64,000 nucleotides of DNA from Serratia liquefaciens (GTDB taxonomy: Bacteria > Pseudomonadota > Gammaproteobacteria > Enterobacterales > Enterobacteriaceae), in NCBI RefSeq assembly GCF_027594825.1, contig NZ_CP088930.1, positions 4,029,019-4,093,018 on the forward strand. Direction: 5' to 3'. Shown here piece by piece: positions 8,202 through 18,030 of the stretch. Below the pieces are notes generated by a model, which did no database searches, was not told the origin of the DNA, and worked only from the letters and a program-made list of their open reading frames with translations. Every line of letters starts with the position of its first letter. Within the stretch, counting starts at the first letter, position 1. The translations under genes were made by a program, and so were the position numbers.

Positions 8202-9272
8202 ATGCGCGTCGCCGATTTTTCATTTGAACTTCCCGAGTCCCTGATTGCCCGCTATCCCCAATCTGAGCGTAGCGGTTGCCGCTTGCTGCAGTTGGACGGG
8301 CCGAGCGGGGAGCTGACGCACGGCGTATTCACCGATCTGCTGGATAATCTGGAAGCCGGCGATCTGTTGGTGTTCAACAATACCCGGGTGATCCCGGCGC
8401 GTATGTTTGGCCGCAAGGTCAGCGGCGGCAAGATTGAAGTTCTGGTTGAGCGCGTGCTGGACGACCATCGTGTGTTGGCGCACGTTCGCGCCTCGAAGGC
8501 CCCTAAACCAGGGGCTGACCTGCTGCTCGGCGACGATGAAAGCATCTCCGCCACCATGGTGGCGCGCCACGATACGCTGTTCGAACTGCGTTTCAACGAT
8601 GAGCGCGACGTGTTCACTATCCTCAATGCCGTCGGCCACATGCCGTTGCCACCCTATATCGACCGCCCGGACGAAGACGCTGACCGCGAGCTTTATCAGA
8701 CGGTCTACAGCGAGAAGCCGGGTGCCGTAGCGGCGCCGACCGCCGGGCTGCACTTCGATGAGCCGCTGCTGGCTGCGCTGCGCGAGAAGGGCATCGAGAT
8801 GGCCTTTGTCACGCTGCATGTGGGCGCGGGCACCTTCCAGCCGGTGCGGGTGGAAACCATCGAAGAACACGTCATGCACGCCGAATATGCGGAAGTGCCG
8901 CAGGATGTGGTTGACGCAGTATTGGCCTGTAAAGCTCGCGGCAAGCGCGTGGTGGCGGTAGGTACGACCTCGGTGCGTTCTCTGGAAAGCGCCGCCAACG
9001 CCAGCAAGGACGCGTTAATTGCCCCGTTCTTCGGCGACACCAGCATCTTTATCTTCCCCGGCTACCATTATCAGGTGGTTGACGCGCTGGTGACCAATTT
9101 CCACCTGCCGGAGTCGACGCTGATTATGCTGGTTTCCGCCTTTGCCGGTTATAAAAACACCATGAATGCCTATCAGCAGGCGGTGGCCGAGCAGTACCGA
9201 TTCTTCAGCTATGGCGATGCGATGTTCATCAGCCGTAACCCGCAGGCGGAGCAAGAGTCCGTCGGCGCCTGA
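8202..9272 (+). CDS. queA: tRNA preQ1(34) S-adenosylmethionine ribosyltransferase-isomerase QueA
   Basis: QueA transfers and isomerises the ribosyl group of S-adenosylmethionine onto preQ1 at position 34 of tRNA, giving epoxyqueuosine. The 356 residues equal the E. coli length. Motifs include the N-terminal [19 protein letters not shown], the [11 protein letters not shown] strand, the [14 protein letters not shown] segment, and [14 protein letters not shown] residues at about 205-213. It is the first gene of the queA-tgt-yajC-secD-secF cluster and lies just after an ERIC element. The Shine-Dalgarno is weak. Confidence 0.97.
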   Translation: MRVADFSFELPESLIARYPQSERSGCRLLQLDGPSGELTHGVFTDLLDNLEAGDLLVFNNTRVIPARMFGRKVSGGKIEVLVERVLDDHRVLAHVRASKAPKPGADLLLGDDESISATMVARHDTLFELRFNDERDVFTILNAVGHMPLPPYIDRPDEDADRELYQTVYSEKPGAVAAPTAGLHFDEPLLAALREKGIEMAFVTLHVGAGTFQPVRVETIEEHVMHAEYAEVPQDVVDAVLACKARGKRVVAVGTTSVRSLESAANASKDALIAPFFGDTSIFIFPGYHYQVVDALVTNFHLPESTLIMLVSAFAGYKNTMNAYQQAVAEQYRFFSYGDAMFISRNPQAEQESVGA

Positions 9273-10469
<1,197 letters not shown>

Positions 10470-10502
10470 ATTAATAATTGATAACTTAATGAGGGAATTT
10501 CA

Positions 10503-10835
10503 ATGAGCTTTTTCATTTCTGACGCCGTCGCATCCGCAGGAGCTCCGTCTCAGGGAAGCCCGTACTCTCTGATCATTATGCTGGTGGTGTTTGGTCTGAT
10601 TTTCTATTTCATGATCCTGCGCCCACAGCAGAAACGCGCTAAAGAGCACAAGAAACTGATGGACTCGATCGGCAAGGGTGATGAAGTGCTGACCACCGGT
10701 GGTCTGATTGGCCGCGTGACCAAAGTGGCTGACACCGGCATTATCGCCATTGCGCTGAACGACACCACTGAAGTGATGATCAAGCGTGACTTCGTGGCGG
10801 CCGTTCTGCCGAAAGGTACCATGAAGGCCCTGTAA
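10503..10835 (+). CDS. yajC: Sec translocon accessory subunit YajC
   Basis: YajC is a small inner-membrane protein that associates with SecDF-YidC and the SecYEG translocon. The 110-residue product has one membrane segment at about residues 20-40 ([24 protein letters not shown]), followed by a charged region and a small cytoplasmic beta domain with [14 protein letters not shown] precedes the ATG. It sits between tgt and secD as in E. coli. Confidence 0.97.
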   Translation: MSFFISDAVASAGAPSQGSPYSLIIMLVVFGLIFYFMILRPQQKRAKEHKKLMDSIGKGDEVLTTGGLIGRVTKVADTGIIAIALNDTTEVMIKRDFVAAVLPKGTMKAL

Positions 10836-10860
10836 TTTTGTTTTCCCGAAGGGAATTGCC

Positions 10861-12708
10861 GTGCTAAACCGTTATCCTTTGTGGAAGTATCTGATGCTGA
10901 TCGTGGTGATCTTCATCGGTCTGCTTTACGCGCTTCCCAACATCTATGGTGAGGATCCGGCTGTACAAATCACTGGCGCGCGCGGTGTCGCCGCCAGTGA
11001 AACTACGCTGGACCAAGTCCGTACCGTATTAGAAAAAGACAAGATCGCGAGCAAGTCGATTGCGCTGGAAAATGGCGCCATCCTGGCTCGCTTCAGCAAT
11101 CCTGACATTCAGCTGCGTGCCCGTGAAGCCTTGATGGCTGAACTGGGCGACAAGTTCGTGGTGGCATTGAACCTGGCTCCGGCGACGCCAGCCTGGCTGG
11201 CCATGCTGGGCGCCGAACCGATGAAGCTCGGTCTGGACCTGCGTGGTGGTGTTCACTTCCTGATGGAAGTCGACATGGACACGGCGCTGAGCAAGCTGCA
11301 GGAACAGACCATGGATACCCTGCGCAGCGATCTGCGTGAAAAGGGCATTCCTTATGCGTCTATCCGCAAGCTGGACAACAACGGCGTGGAAGTGCGTTTC
11401 CGTGACGATGCTGCCCGCGATCAGGCCATCAGCTACCTCAGTCCGCGTCAGCGCGATATGGTGTTCTCTGCCAATGGCAGCAATACCCTGAAAGCCAACT
11501 TGACGGATGCCCGTCTGAGCGAAGCGCGCGAATACGCGGTACAGCAGAACATCACTATCCTGCGTAACCGTGTTAACCAGCTCGGCGTTGCCGAACCGCT
11601 GGTGCAGCGTCAGGGCTCCGACCGCATCGTGGTCGAGCTGCCGGGTATTCAGGATACCGCTCGTGCCAAAGAGATCCTCGGCGCTACCGCTACGCTGGAA
11701 TTCCGCTTGGTTAACACCAATGCGGACGTCACGGCTGCGGCCAATGGCCGTGTCCCTGGCGACTCAGAAGTGAAAGACACCCGTGAAGGCCAGCCTGTTG
11801 TGCTGTACAAGCGTGTGATCCTGACCGGTGACCATATCACCGACTCCACTTCCAGCACCGACGAATATAACCAACCGCAGGTGAACATCTCGCTGGACAG
11901 TGCCGGCGGCACTGCGATGTCCAACTTCACCAAGGACAATATCGGCAAGCCGATGGCGACCCTGTTTGTGGAGTACAAGGACAGCGGCAAGAAAGACGCC
12001 AACGGCCGTGCGATTCTGGTGAAACAGGAAGAAGTGATCAACGTGGCGAACATTCAGTCACGTCTGGGTAACAGCTTCCGTATTACCGGCATCGGCAACC
12101 CGAACGAAGCACGTCAGCTTTCGCTGCTGCTGCGTGCCGGTGCGCTGATTGCGCCAATCCAGATCGTGGAAGAGCGTACAATCGGCCCGACCCTGGGACA
12201 ACAGAACATCACTCAAGGTCTGGAAGCCTGCTTGTGGGGGCTGGTGGCATCCATCGTGTTTATGGTGGTTTGGTACCGTAAGTTCGGCATGATCGCTACC
12301 ACGGCGCTGGTCGCCAACCTGGTGCTGATTGTCGGCGTGATGTCCCTGCTGCCGGGGGCGACGCTGACCATGCCGGGGATTGCCGGTATCGTGCTGACGC
12401 TGGCGGTGGCGGTCGACGCCAACGTACTGATTAACGAACGTATCAAGGAAGAGCTGAAGAACGGACGTTCCGTTCAGCAGGCGATCCATGAGGGCTATAA
12501 AGGCGCGTTCTCCAGTATCGTTGACGCCAACATCACCACCCTGATCACCGCGATCATTCTGTACGCAGTAGGTACCGGTTCGATCAAGGGCTTTGCGATT
12601 ACCACCGCAATCGGTGTGGCGACGTCCATGTTCACCGCGATTGTCGGTACCCGTGCCATCGTCAACCTGCTTTACGGCGGCAAACGCATTAACAAGCTGT
12701 CTATCTGA
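10861..12708 (+). CDS. secD: Protein translocase subunit SecD
   Basis: SecD is an RND-family inner-membrane protein that with SecF uses the proton gradient to help release exported proteins into the periplasm. The 615 residues (as in E. coli) form an N-terminal membrane helix, a large periplasmic domain beginning with [15 protein letters not shown], and five C-terminal helices. The conserved [16 protein letters not shown] motif contains the Asp implicated in proton movement. The start is GTG at 10861, with GAAGGGAA upstream. Confidence 0.97.
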   Translation: MLNRYPLWKYLMLIVVIFIGLLYALPNIYGEDPAVQITGARGVAASETTLDQVRTVLEKDKIASKSIALENGAILARFSNPDIQLRAREALMAELGDKFVVALNLAPATPAWLAMLGAEPMKLGLDLRGGVHFLMEVDMDTALSKLQEQTMDTLRSDLREKGIPYASIRKLDNNGVEVRFRDDAARDQAISYLSPRQRDMVFSANGSNTLKANLTDARLSEAREYAVQQNITILRNRVNQLGVAEPLVQRQGSDRIVVELPGIQDTARAKEILGATATLEFRLVNTNADVTAAANGRVPGDSEVKDTREGQPVVLYKRVILTGDHITDSTSSTDEYNQPQVNISLDSAGGTAMSNFTKDNIGKPMATLFVEYKDSGKKDANGRAILVKQEEVINVANIQSRLGNSFRITGIGNPNEARQLSLLLRAGALIAPIQIVEERTIGPTLGQQNITQGLEACLWGLVASIVFMVVWYRKFGMIATTALVANLVLIVGVMSLLPGATLTMPGIAGIVLTLAVAVDANVLINERIKEELKNGRSVQQAIHEGYKGAFSSIVDANITTLITAIILYAVGTGSIKGFAITTAIGVATSMFTAIVGTRAIVNLLYGGKRINKLSI

Positions 12709-12718
12709 GGAGTGCGTT

Positions 12719-13687
12719 GTGGCACAGGATTATACTGTTGAACAACTCAACTACGGCCGTAGAGTCTATGACTTTATGCGCTGGGATTACGTGGCCTTCG
12801 GCATCTCGCTGGTGCTGCTGATCGCGTCAATCGCCGTTATGTCGGTACGCGGTTTTAACTGGGGTCTGGATTTCACCGGCGGTACGGTGATTGAAATCAG
12901 CCTGGAAAAACCGGCCAACCTCGATCTGATGCGCGATACGCTGGAAAAAGCCGGGTTCCAGGACCCGGTTATTCAGAACTTTGGCAGCAGCCGTGACGTG
13001 ATGGTGCGTATGCCACCGGCGACCGGTACTGCTGGCCAGGAACTGGGTAACAAAGTGATCGGCGTGATCAACGATTCGGTCGACAAAAACGCTACCGTAA
13101 AACGCATTGAGTTCGTCGGCCCGAGCGTGGGGACCGAACTGGCGCAAAACGGTGGGCTGGCGCTGCTGGTGGCGTTGATCAGTATTCTGATCTACGTCGG
13201 TTTCCGCTTCGAATGGCGCCTGGCGCTGGGGGCGGTTATCGCGCTGGCGCACGACGTGGTCATCACCTTGGGCGTGCTGTCGCTGTTCCATATCGAGATT
13301 GACCTGACCATCGTCGCTTCATTGATGTCGGTTATTGGTTACTCATTGAACGACAGCATCGTGGTTTCCGACCGTATTCGTGAAAACTTCCGCAAGATCC
13401 GCCGCGGGACGCCTTACGAAATCATGAACGTGTCGCTGACCCAGACGCTGAGCCGTACTTTGATGACCTCCGGTACCACCCTGATGGTGGTGCTGATGCT
13501 GTACATCTTCGGTGGCGCGATGCTGCATGGCTTCTCTCTGGCTATGTTGATCGGTGTGTCTATCGGTACCGTATCCTCTATCTACGTGGCGTCCGCGCTG
13601 GCGTTGAAGCTGGGTATGAAACGCGAGCACATGCTGCAGCAGAAAGTGGAGAAAGAGGGCGCAGATCAGCCTTCTCTCTTGCCGTAA
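12719..13687 (+). CDS. secF: Protein translocase subunit SecF
   Basis: SecF partners SecD in the SecDF complex. The 322-residue protein has the N-terminal helix around [17 protein letters not shown], the SecF signature [11 protein letters not shown], and five C-terminal helices with [15 protein letters not shown]. The start is GTG at 12719. Its Shine-Dalgarno (GAGGAG) overlaps the secD stop, a sign of coupled translation. E. coli SecF is 323 residues. Confidence 0.97.
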   Translation: MAQDYTVEQLNYGRRVYDFMRWDYVAFGISLVLLIASIAVMSVRGFNWGLDFTGGTVIEISLEKPANLDLMRDTLEKAGFQDPVIQNFGSSRDVMVRMPPATGTAGQELGNKVIGVINDSVDKNATVKRIEFVGPSVGTELAQNGGLALLVALISILIYVGFRFEWRLALGAVIALAHDVVITLGVLSLFHIEIDLTIVASLMSVIGYSLNDSIVVSDRIRENFRKIRRGTPYEIMNVSLTQTLSRTLMTSGTTLMVVLMLYIFGGAMLHGFSLAMLIGVSIGTVSSIYVASALALKLGMKREHMLQQKVEKEGADQPSLLP

Positions 13688-13709
13688 TCTGTCGGTGAGT
13701 TGAAATACG

Positions 13710-13744
13710 ATGCCGGTCGGCTTATCCCGACCGGCATTTTTTTG
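13710..13744 (+). terminator. Rho-independent terminator after secF
   Basis: Stem atgccggtcgg / ccgaccggcat with loop cttatc is followed by seven T. It ends the queA-secF operon and faces the converging ttrR gene. Confidence 0.9.
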
Positions 13745-13755
13745 CCTGAAAATCA

Positions 13756-14355
13756 CTAGCCGAGACTGGTCAGCGTCAATCGGTTAAGCGCGTTCACCAG
13801 TTCTGCCAGACTACCCGCCTGCATTTTTTCCATGACTCTGGCCCGATGCACTTCGACGGTGCGTACCGCGATAAAGTGACTTTCGGCGATCTGTTTGTTG
13901 GTCATCCCAGCGGCTACGGCACGGGCAATATCGCGCTCGCGCGGCGTCAGCGCGCCGAAAAGCTGTTGCCGTTGACGCTGCTCAATCTGACGTTGAGAAT
14001 GAATAATCCCGCGCTCCAGTGCCTCAATCAGCGGCGCGGCGGCGATCGGCTTTTGCAGAAAATCGACGGCTCCCAGCTTCATTTCCTCCACGGCCATGGC
14101 AATATCGCCGTGACCGGTGACGATCACCACCGCCAGCGTACTGTTCTGCCGCCGCAGGCCTTGGTGAACCTGCTGCCCGTCAATTCCCGGCATGCGAATA
14201 TCCAGCATGACGACGCCGCATTGATAGGGATCGATGCTGTCGATGAATTTTTGACTGTCGTGCCAGGTTTGTACCCGGTAATTCAGCCCTTCGAGTAAAA
14301 AGCGGCAGGCGTCGGTAACGGCAAAATCATCATCAACCAGATGTATCAGCGCCAT
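13756..14355 (-). CDS. ttrR: Tetrathionate response regulator TtrR
   Basis: TtrR is the DNA-binding partner of the sensor kinase TtrS. The 199-residue protein has a receiver domain (acidic pocket DDD at 8-10, phosphoacceptor Asp52 in MLDIRMP, and LQKP with the conserved Lys) and a C-terminal LuxR-type helix-turn-helix. Motifs in the latter are LTPRERDIARAVAAG, NKQIAE and VRTVEVHRARVMEKM. This FixJ/NarL-like layout matches Salmonella TtrR. Its start lies 23 bp inside the end of ttrS, so the two are co-transcribed and probably coupled. It should activate ttrBCA in the presence of tetrathionate. Confidence 0.93.
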   Translation of the reverse strand: MALIHLVDDDFAVTDACRFLLEGLNYRVQTWHDSQKFIDSIDPYQCGVVMLDIRMPGIDGQQVHQGLRRQNSTLAVVIVTGHGDIAMAVEEMKLGAVDFLQKPIAAAPLIEALERGIIHSQRQIEQRQRQQLFGALTPRERDIARAVAAGMTNKQIAESHFIAVRTVEVHRARVMEKMQAGSLAELVNALNRLTLTSLG

Positions 14356-16087
14356 GGCTGGGATCCTTTTGAATAACGGGGAAATGCAGAGTCACGCGCA
14401 GCCCCTGTTGTTGTGGGGAAGCCAGGTAATTTTCCAGCGTCAGCTCTGCGCCTTGGCCCTTCAACAGCCGCTGGCAGATCACCAACCCTAACCCGAGACC
14501 TTCCTGTTTGGTACTGCGGAAGGGCACGAACGGCAGTGCCAGTTGCTCGGCGCTGAGTCCGCCGCCATCGTCTTCAACGAGCAACCGTTGTTGATGTGCG
14601 TCGGCTTCGTGGCGCAGCGTGATTTGTCGGGCACCCGCCTGCAGGCTGTTGCTCAACAGATTGGTGAGCACTTGCTCTAATAACGTCGCCTGGCTGAACA
14701 GCTGAGTCTGCGACGGGATGTTAATCGTTAATCGGCACTGCGGATGCTGCTGTTTTATTTGCATCAATTGGATGACGTGTTCCACCAGCGGGCGCAATAA
14801 CAGCCATTGCGCACTTTCGTCATGGGGTGTTTTGCTGGCCCAGCGTCGCAAATTAACGATGCTCTCCGCACCACGCTGCGCTTGCTGGCCAATCTGCTCG
14901 AGGATTGGCAGCAGCTCATGCTGGCTGTTGTTGCGCTCAAGGCGAATACGACAGCCTTCCGCATAGTGGCGGATCGCCGCCAGCGGCTGGTTAAGCTCAT
15001 GGGCAAAACCGGAGGCCATTTCGCCCAGGGCGCTGAGGCGCTGCGCCCGGGCCAGGGCCGTGTCTCTGGCGCGTAGCGTCTGATGCATTTGTTCAAGCTG
15101 GCGCCCGCGGCGGCGCACCAGATAACCTACCCACAGATGATTGGCGCCGAGCAACGCCATCCCCCCAAAGACGCCACTGAGCAGTAGCCAATGCTGCCCT
15201 GCCCAAAGGTACAGTTCCTGCCAGAGAGAACGCTGCGTCGGGTGGATATTCAGATCCTGCAGCAGCTGGTTAACCTGACGCGATGACGCCGGGGCTCCCC
15301 AAACCGGCAAACCGGGGGTGTTCATCTGCAGCAATTGGCGAGTTAATTCGTCTGCCAACCGGTCCGGCACGTGGTTTAAGGCGGCAAAGGACCAGTTAGG
15401 GTACAGTTCGGTGCTGGTCAGGCAGCGCTGGCCGCTTTGCTTCGCCAGCAGTGCGCGATAATCACCGGCCTGCAGTAATCCTTCCGCCTGCATTTTTTCC
15501 AACAGGCAAACCGGCACAATCGCCGCATCCAGCGCCCGATCGCGCAATTGATAAAGCAGGGCATCCGCCGGATAGCCGCTGAAGTGCAGTCGCAGATCTT
15601 TCTCCGGGTTTAGCCCGGCGCCGAGCAGTTCTTTGTACCCCAGCAGGTAGCCGCCAAAAGCATCGGCGGCGACGGCACCGACGCTCTTTCCTGTCAGTTG
15701 GTGGGGAGTGGTTATCGGACTGTCGCCCCGCACCAGGATGACGCTGCCGACAACGTTGCTTGAGCCTTGCAGAGAGGGTTGGGTTGAACGCAGTGAAACC
15801 AGCCAGCGCAGCGGATAGCGGTTATCCAGTTGGACGTATTGCGCCGGGTTGGTGAGCAAAAAATCGACGCGTTGATGGCGGACCGCTTCATTCATACCGT
15901 CAAGACTGACCGGCGACAGGCGGAAATGGTCATCGGGAAACTGGCGGTTGAGATGATCGACCAAGGGTTGCCACTGGGTCAGCGCATGGGCATCGCCACG
16001 CAGCGCCAGTACCGCAATGCTCCATTGCCCCGCCCAGGCCGCATTTAACCAACTGCCCAGTAACAGAAATAGCGCTGCTCTTTTCAC
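14333..16087 (-). CDS. ttrS: Tetrathionate sensor histidine kinase TtrS
   Basis: TtrS senses tetrathionate and phosphorylates TtrR. The 584-residue protein has a signal or anchor of about 19 residues and a periplasmic solute-binding domain of the PhnD type (about 20-295). One membrane helix follows at about 300-323 (HWLLLSGVFGGMALLGANHL). Then come a HisKA domain with phospho-His363 in GFAHELNQPLAAIRHY and an HATPase domain with NLLSNSLQAGA, DDGGG and GLGLGL. The start is GTG at 16087 with GGAGAGG upstream. It is divergent from ttrB across a 153-bp regulatory spacer. Confidence 0.93.
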   Translation of the reverse strand: MKRAALFLLLGSWLNAAWAGQWSIAVLALRGDAHALTQWQPLVDHLNRQFPDDHFRLSPVSLDGMNEAVRHQRVDFLLTNPAQYVQLDNRYPLRWLVSLRSTQPSLQGSSNVVGSVILVRGDSPITTPHQLTGKSVGAVAADAFGGYLLGYKELLGAGLNPEKDLRLHFSGYPADALLYQLRDRALDAAIVPVCLLEKMQAEGLLQAGDYRALLAKQSGQRCLTSTELYPNWSFAALNHVPDRLADELTRQLLQMNTPGLPVWGAPASSRQVNQLLQDLNIHPTQRSLWQELYLWAGQHWLLLSGVFGGMALLGANHLWVGYLVRRRGRQLEQMHQTLRARDTALARAQRLSALGEMASGFAHELNQPLAAIRHYAEGCRIRLERNNSQHELLPILEQIGQQAQRGAESIVNLRRWASKTPHDESAQWLLLRPLVEHVIQLMQIKQQHPQCRLTINIPSQTQLFSQATLLEQVLTNLLSNSLQAGARQITLRHEADAHQQRLLVEDDGGGLSAEQLALPFVPFRSTKQEGLGLGLVICQRLLKGQGAELTLENYLASPQQQGLRVTLHFPVIQKDPSHGADTSG

Positions 16088-16125
16088 ATCCTCTCCGCTT
16101 TTATGATCCCCATCACCGGTCTGAA

Positions 16126-16139
16126 TTGTCCTGGATCAA
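16126..16139. promoter_or_regulatory. FNR-type site in the ttrS-ttrB spacer
   Basis: TTGTCCTGGATCAA matches eight of the ten defined bases of TTGAT-N4-ATCAA. The ttrBCA operon of Salmonella needs FNR in addition to TtrR, which fits a site here. It lies about 71 bp before the inferred ttrB transcription start. Confidence 0.6.
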
Positions 16140-16153
16140 GCCGTCGCCGGTAA

Positions 16154-16167
16154 TGTGGTAAACCACA
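16154..16167. promoter_or_regulatory. Palindrome in the ttrB promoter, candidate TtrR site
   Basis: A perfect dyad TGTGGT-aa-ACCACA lies immediately upstream of the inferred -35 region (about 16169-16174). A possible -10 TACACT sits at 16192-16197. The position, centred near -43, suits an activator of the LuxR-type response regulator class. Assignment to TtrR is inference. Confidence 0.45.
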
Positions 16168-16240
16168 ATATTGGTGGCCGGTTGCCCTTTTTACACTCCC
16201 TTGTATCAGTTCCCCGGCAGGAACTTATTGGGAGAAATCA

Positions 16241-16975
16241 ATGGACAGTGGGAAACGGCAGTTTTTACAACGACTCGGTGCGCTAACCGCCGGCGCTGCG
16301 TTGGTGCCGCTGGCGCAGTCAGGGTGGAAATTGCAGCCGACGCGCCGAGAGGGCGACGGCAAAAAGCGCATGGCGATGCTGATTGATCTGCGTCGCTGCA
16401 TCGGCTGTCAGGCATGTACCGTCAGCTGCGCGGTGGAAAATCAGCTGCCTCAGGGGCAATTTCGCACCAGTGTACTGCAATATCAGGTCACTCTGGAGGG
16501 TGAGAACTCGACCACCAACGTCCTGTTACCGCGGCTGTGCAACCACTGCGATAACCCGCCCTGCGTGCCGGTTTGCCCGGTACAGGCCACTTTCCAGCGG
16601 CAGGACGGCATTGTGGTGATCGATAACACCCGTTGCGTCGGCTGCGCCTATTGCGTACAGGCCTGTCCTTATGAGGCACGCTTTATCAACCATGAAACTC
16701 AAACCGCAGACAAATGCACGTTCTGCGTGCATCGGCTGGATGCCGGGCTGCTACCGGCCTGCGTCGAGTCTTGTGTCGGAGGCGCACGGATGATTGGCGA
16801 TCTTAACGATCGTCAGGGAGTGTTGAGGCGCACTTTAGAGCAGCACCAGCCTCAGCTCAAGGTACTCAAACCCGAGCAGGGCACCCATCCGCAGGTTTTC
16901 TATCTGGGGCTCGACGAGGCTTTCGTCAGCCATGTCCGGGGGCAACCGGCGTTGTGGCAGGAGGTGCACGCATGA
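16241..16975 (+). CDS. ttrB: Tetrathionate reductase iron-sulfur subunit TtrB
   Basis: TtrB carries electrons from the membrane subunit TtrC to the catalytic TtrA. The 244-residue protein has four ferredoxin-type cysteine clusters (CIGCQACTVSC, CNHCDNPPCVPVC, CVGCAYCVQAC and CTFCVHRL...CVESC), enough for four [4Fe-4S] centres. The N-terminal Tat signal reads SGKRQFLQRLG, with Lys-Arg in place of the usual twin arginine. This exception is known from Salmonella TtrB. GGGAG precedes the ATG. It is the first gene of ttrBCA. Confidence 0.95.
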   Translation: MDSGKRQFLQRLGALTAGAALVPLAQSGWKLQPTRREGDGKKRMAMLIDLRRCIGCQACTVSCAVENQLPQGQFRTSVLQYQVTLEGENSTTNVLLPRLCNHCDNPPCVPVCPVQATFQRQDGIVVIDNTRCVGCAYCVQACPYEARFINHETQTADKCTFCVHRLDAGLLPACVESCVGGARMIGDLNDRQGVLRRTLEQHQPQLKVLKPEQGTHPQVFYLGLDEAFVSHVRGQPALWQEVHA

Positions 16976-18030
16976 TCCGTGAAATCATGGCTCGTCCACA
17001 GGAGATCGCCTGGCTGCCCTGGGCGGTGCAGTATTTCTTCTTCATCGGTTTGGCCTGTGGCAGCGTCATTATTGCCGTCTGGCTGCGCTGGCGTGAACCC
17101 AATAAAACGGTCCGGCTGGAACTGGCCGCCGTCTCGTTGGCCGTCGTGAGCGGTACGGTGGCGCCATTGGCCCTGAGCGCCGATCTGCATCAGCCTGCTC
17201 GCATCTGGCATTTCTACGCCCATTTTACGCCCTGGTCGTGGATGTCGCTCGGCTCACTGTTTTTACCGCTGTTCAGCCTGTCGGTCGTGAGCTATTTCGT
17301 TCTGTTGTTGCGTGGCCGGTTGAGAGCGCAAACCTTGCCGTTTTGGGCGCGTTGGTTGCAGATCTTCCCGGCATGGCAAGAAGAGAAATGGCTGCGTTGG
17401 GTGGCATTGGGCTGCTTACTTTCCGCAGCCAGTATCTTGCTCTATACCGGACGCGAAGTTTCCGTGCTGCGGGCGCAGCCGCTGTGGTACAGCCTTTGGT
17501 TACCCTGGCTGCTGTTGCTCACCGCTATGCAGGCCGTTCCGCCGCTGTTGGCCTGTTGGCTGCGTCACGAACCACAGTGGCAGCCGCGTTTGGTTCGCTA
17601 TCAGGCCGTGACCTTATTGTTGCTGTGTATCTCATGCCTTGGCTGGTGGCTGGATGGCAGCACGTCCTCTGCCGCGTTGCATCGCCTGGCTAGCCAAGGC
17701 GTGGTTTGGCGTTTGGCCGGCATCGCCTTTGTCGCCTCGATCTTGTTGCTGTTGGCGCTGGCCTGGCGAGTTCGCCGCCGAGCACTGGGGGCAAAAGGGT
17801 TGCTGGGCCAGTGCATGGTCGCGCTGTTGCTCTGCTGGGGCGTGCGTTGGCTGCTGCTGATGCAAACCCAGACGCTGCCCAAGTTCAACGCATTAACCAA
17901 TCCCTATGTGCTACCGCTCGGCAGCGAAGGGCTGTTGGCGATTCTGGGCACTTTGGGTTTGTGGATAGCCTTAATCATTGGGATCCGTGAATTACAGCAT
18001 CAGCTGATGGAGAAAAAACATTATGGCTAA
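16972..18030 (+). CDS. ttrC: Tetrathionate reductase membrane subunit TtrC (NrfD family)
   Basis: TtrC is the integral membrane quinol dehydrogenase of the tetrathionate reductase. It is an NrfD/PsrC-type protein expected to have about nine membrane segments, and the 352 residues are strongly hydrophobic throughout. The conserved opening PQEIAWLPWAVQYFFFIG and the motif LYTGREVSVL are visible. The ATG at 16972 overlaps the ttrB stop (ATGA) and has GGAGG upstream, so I prefer it over the codon at 16954. Salmonella TtrC is of similar length. Confidence 0.93.
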   Translation: MIREIMARPQEIAWLPWAVQYFFFIGLACGSVIIAVWLRWREPNKTVRLELAAVSLAVVSGTVAPLALSADLHQPARIWHFYAHFTPWSWMSLGSLFLPLFSLSVVSYFVLLLRGRLRAQTLPFWARWLQIFPAWQEEKWLRWVALGCLLSAASILLYTGREVSVLRAQPLWYSLWLPWLLLLTAMQAVPPLLACWLRHEPQWQPRLVRYQAVTLLLLCISCLGWWLDGSTSSAALHRLASQGVVWRLAGIAFVASILLLLALAWRVRRRALGAKGLLGQCMVALLLCWGVRWLLLMQTQTLPKFNALTNPYVLPLGSEGLLAILGTLGLWIALIIGIRELQHQLMEKKHYG

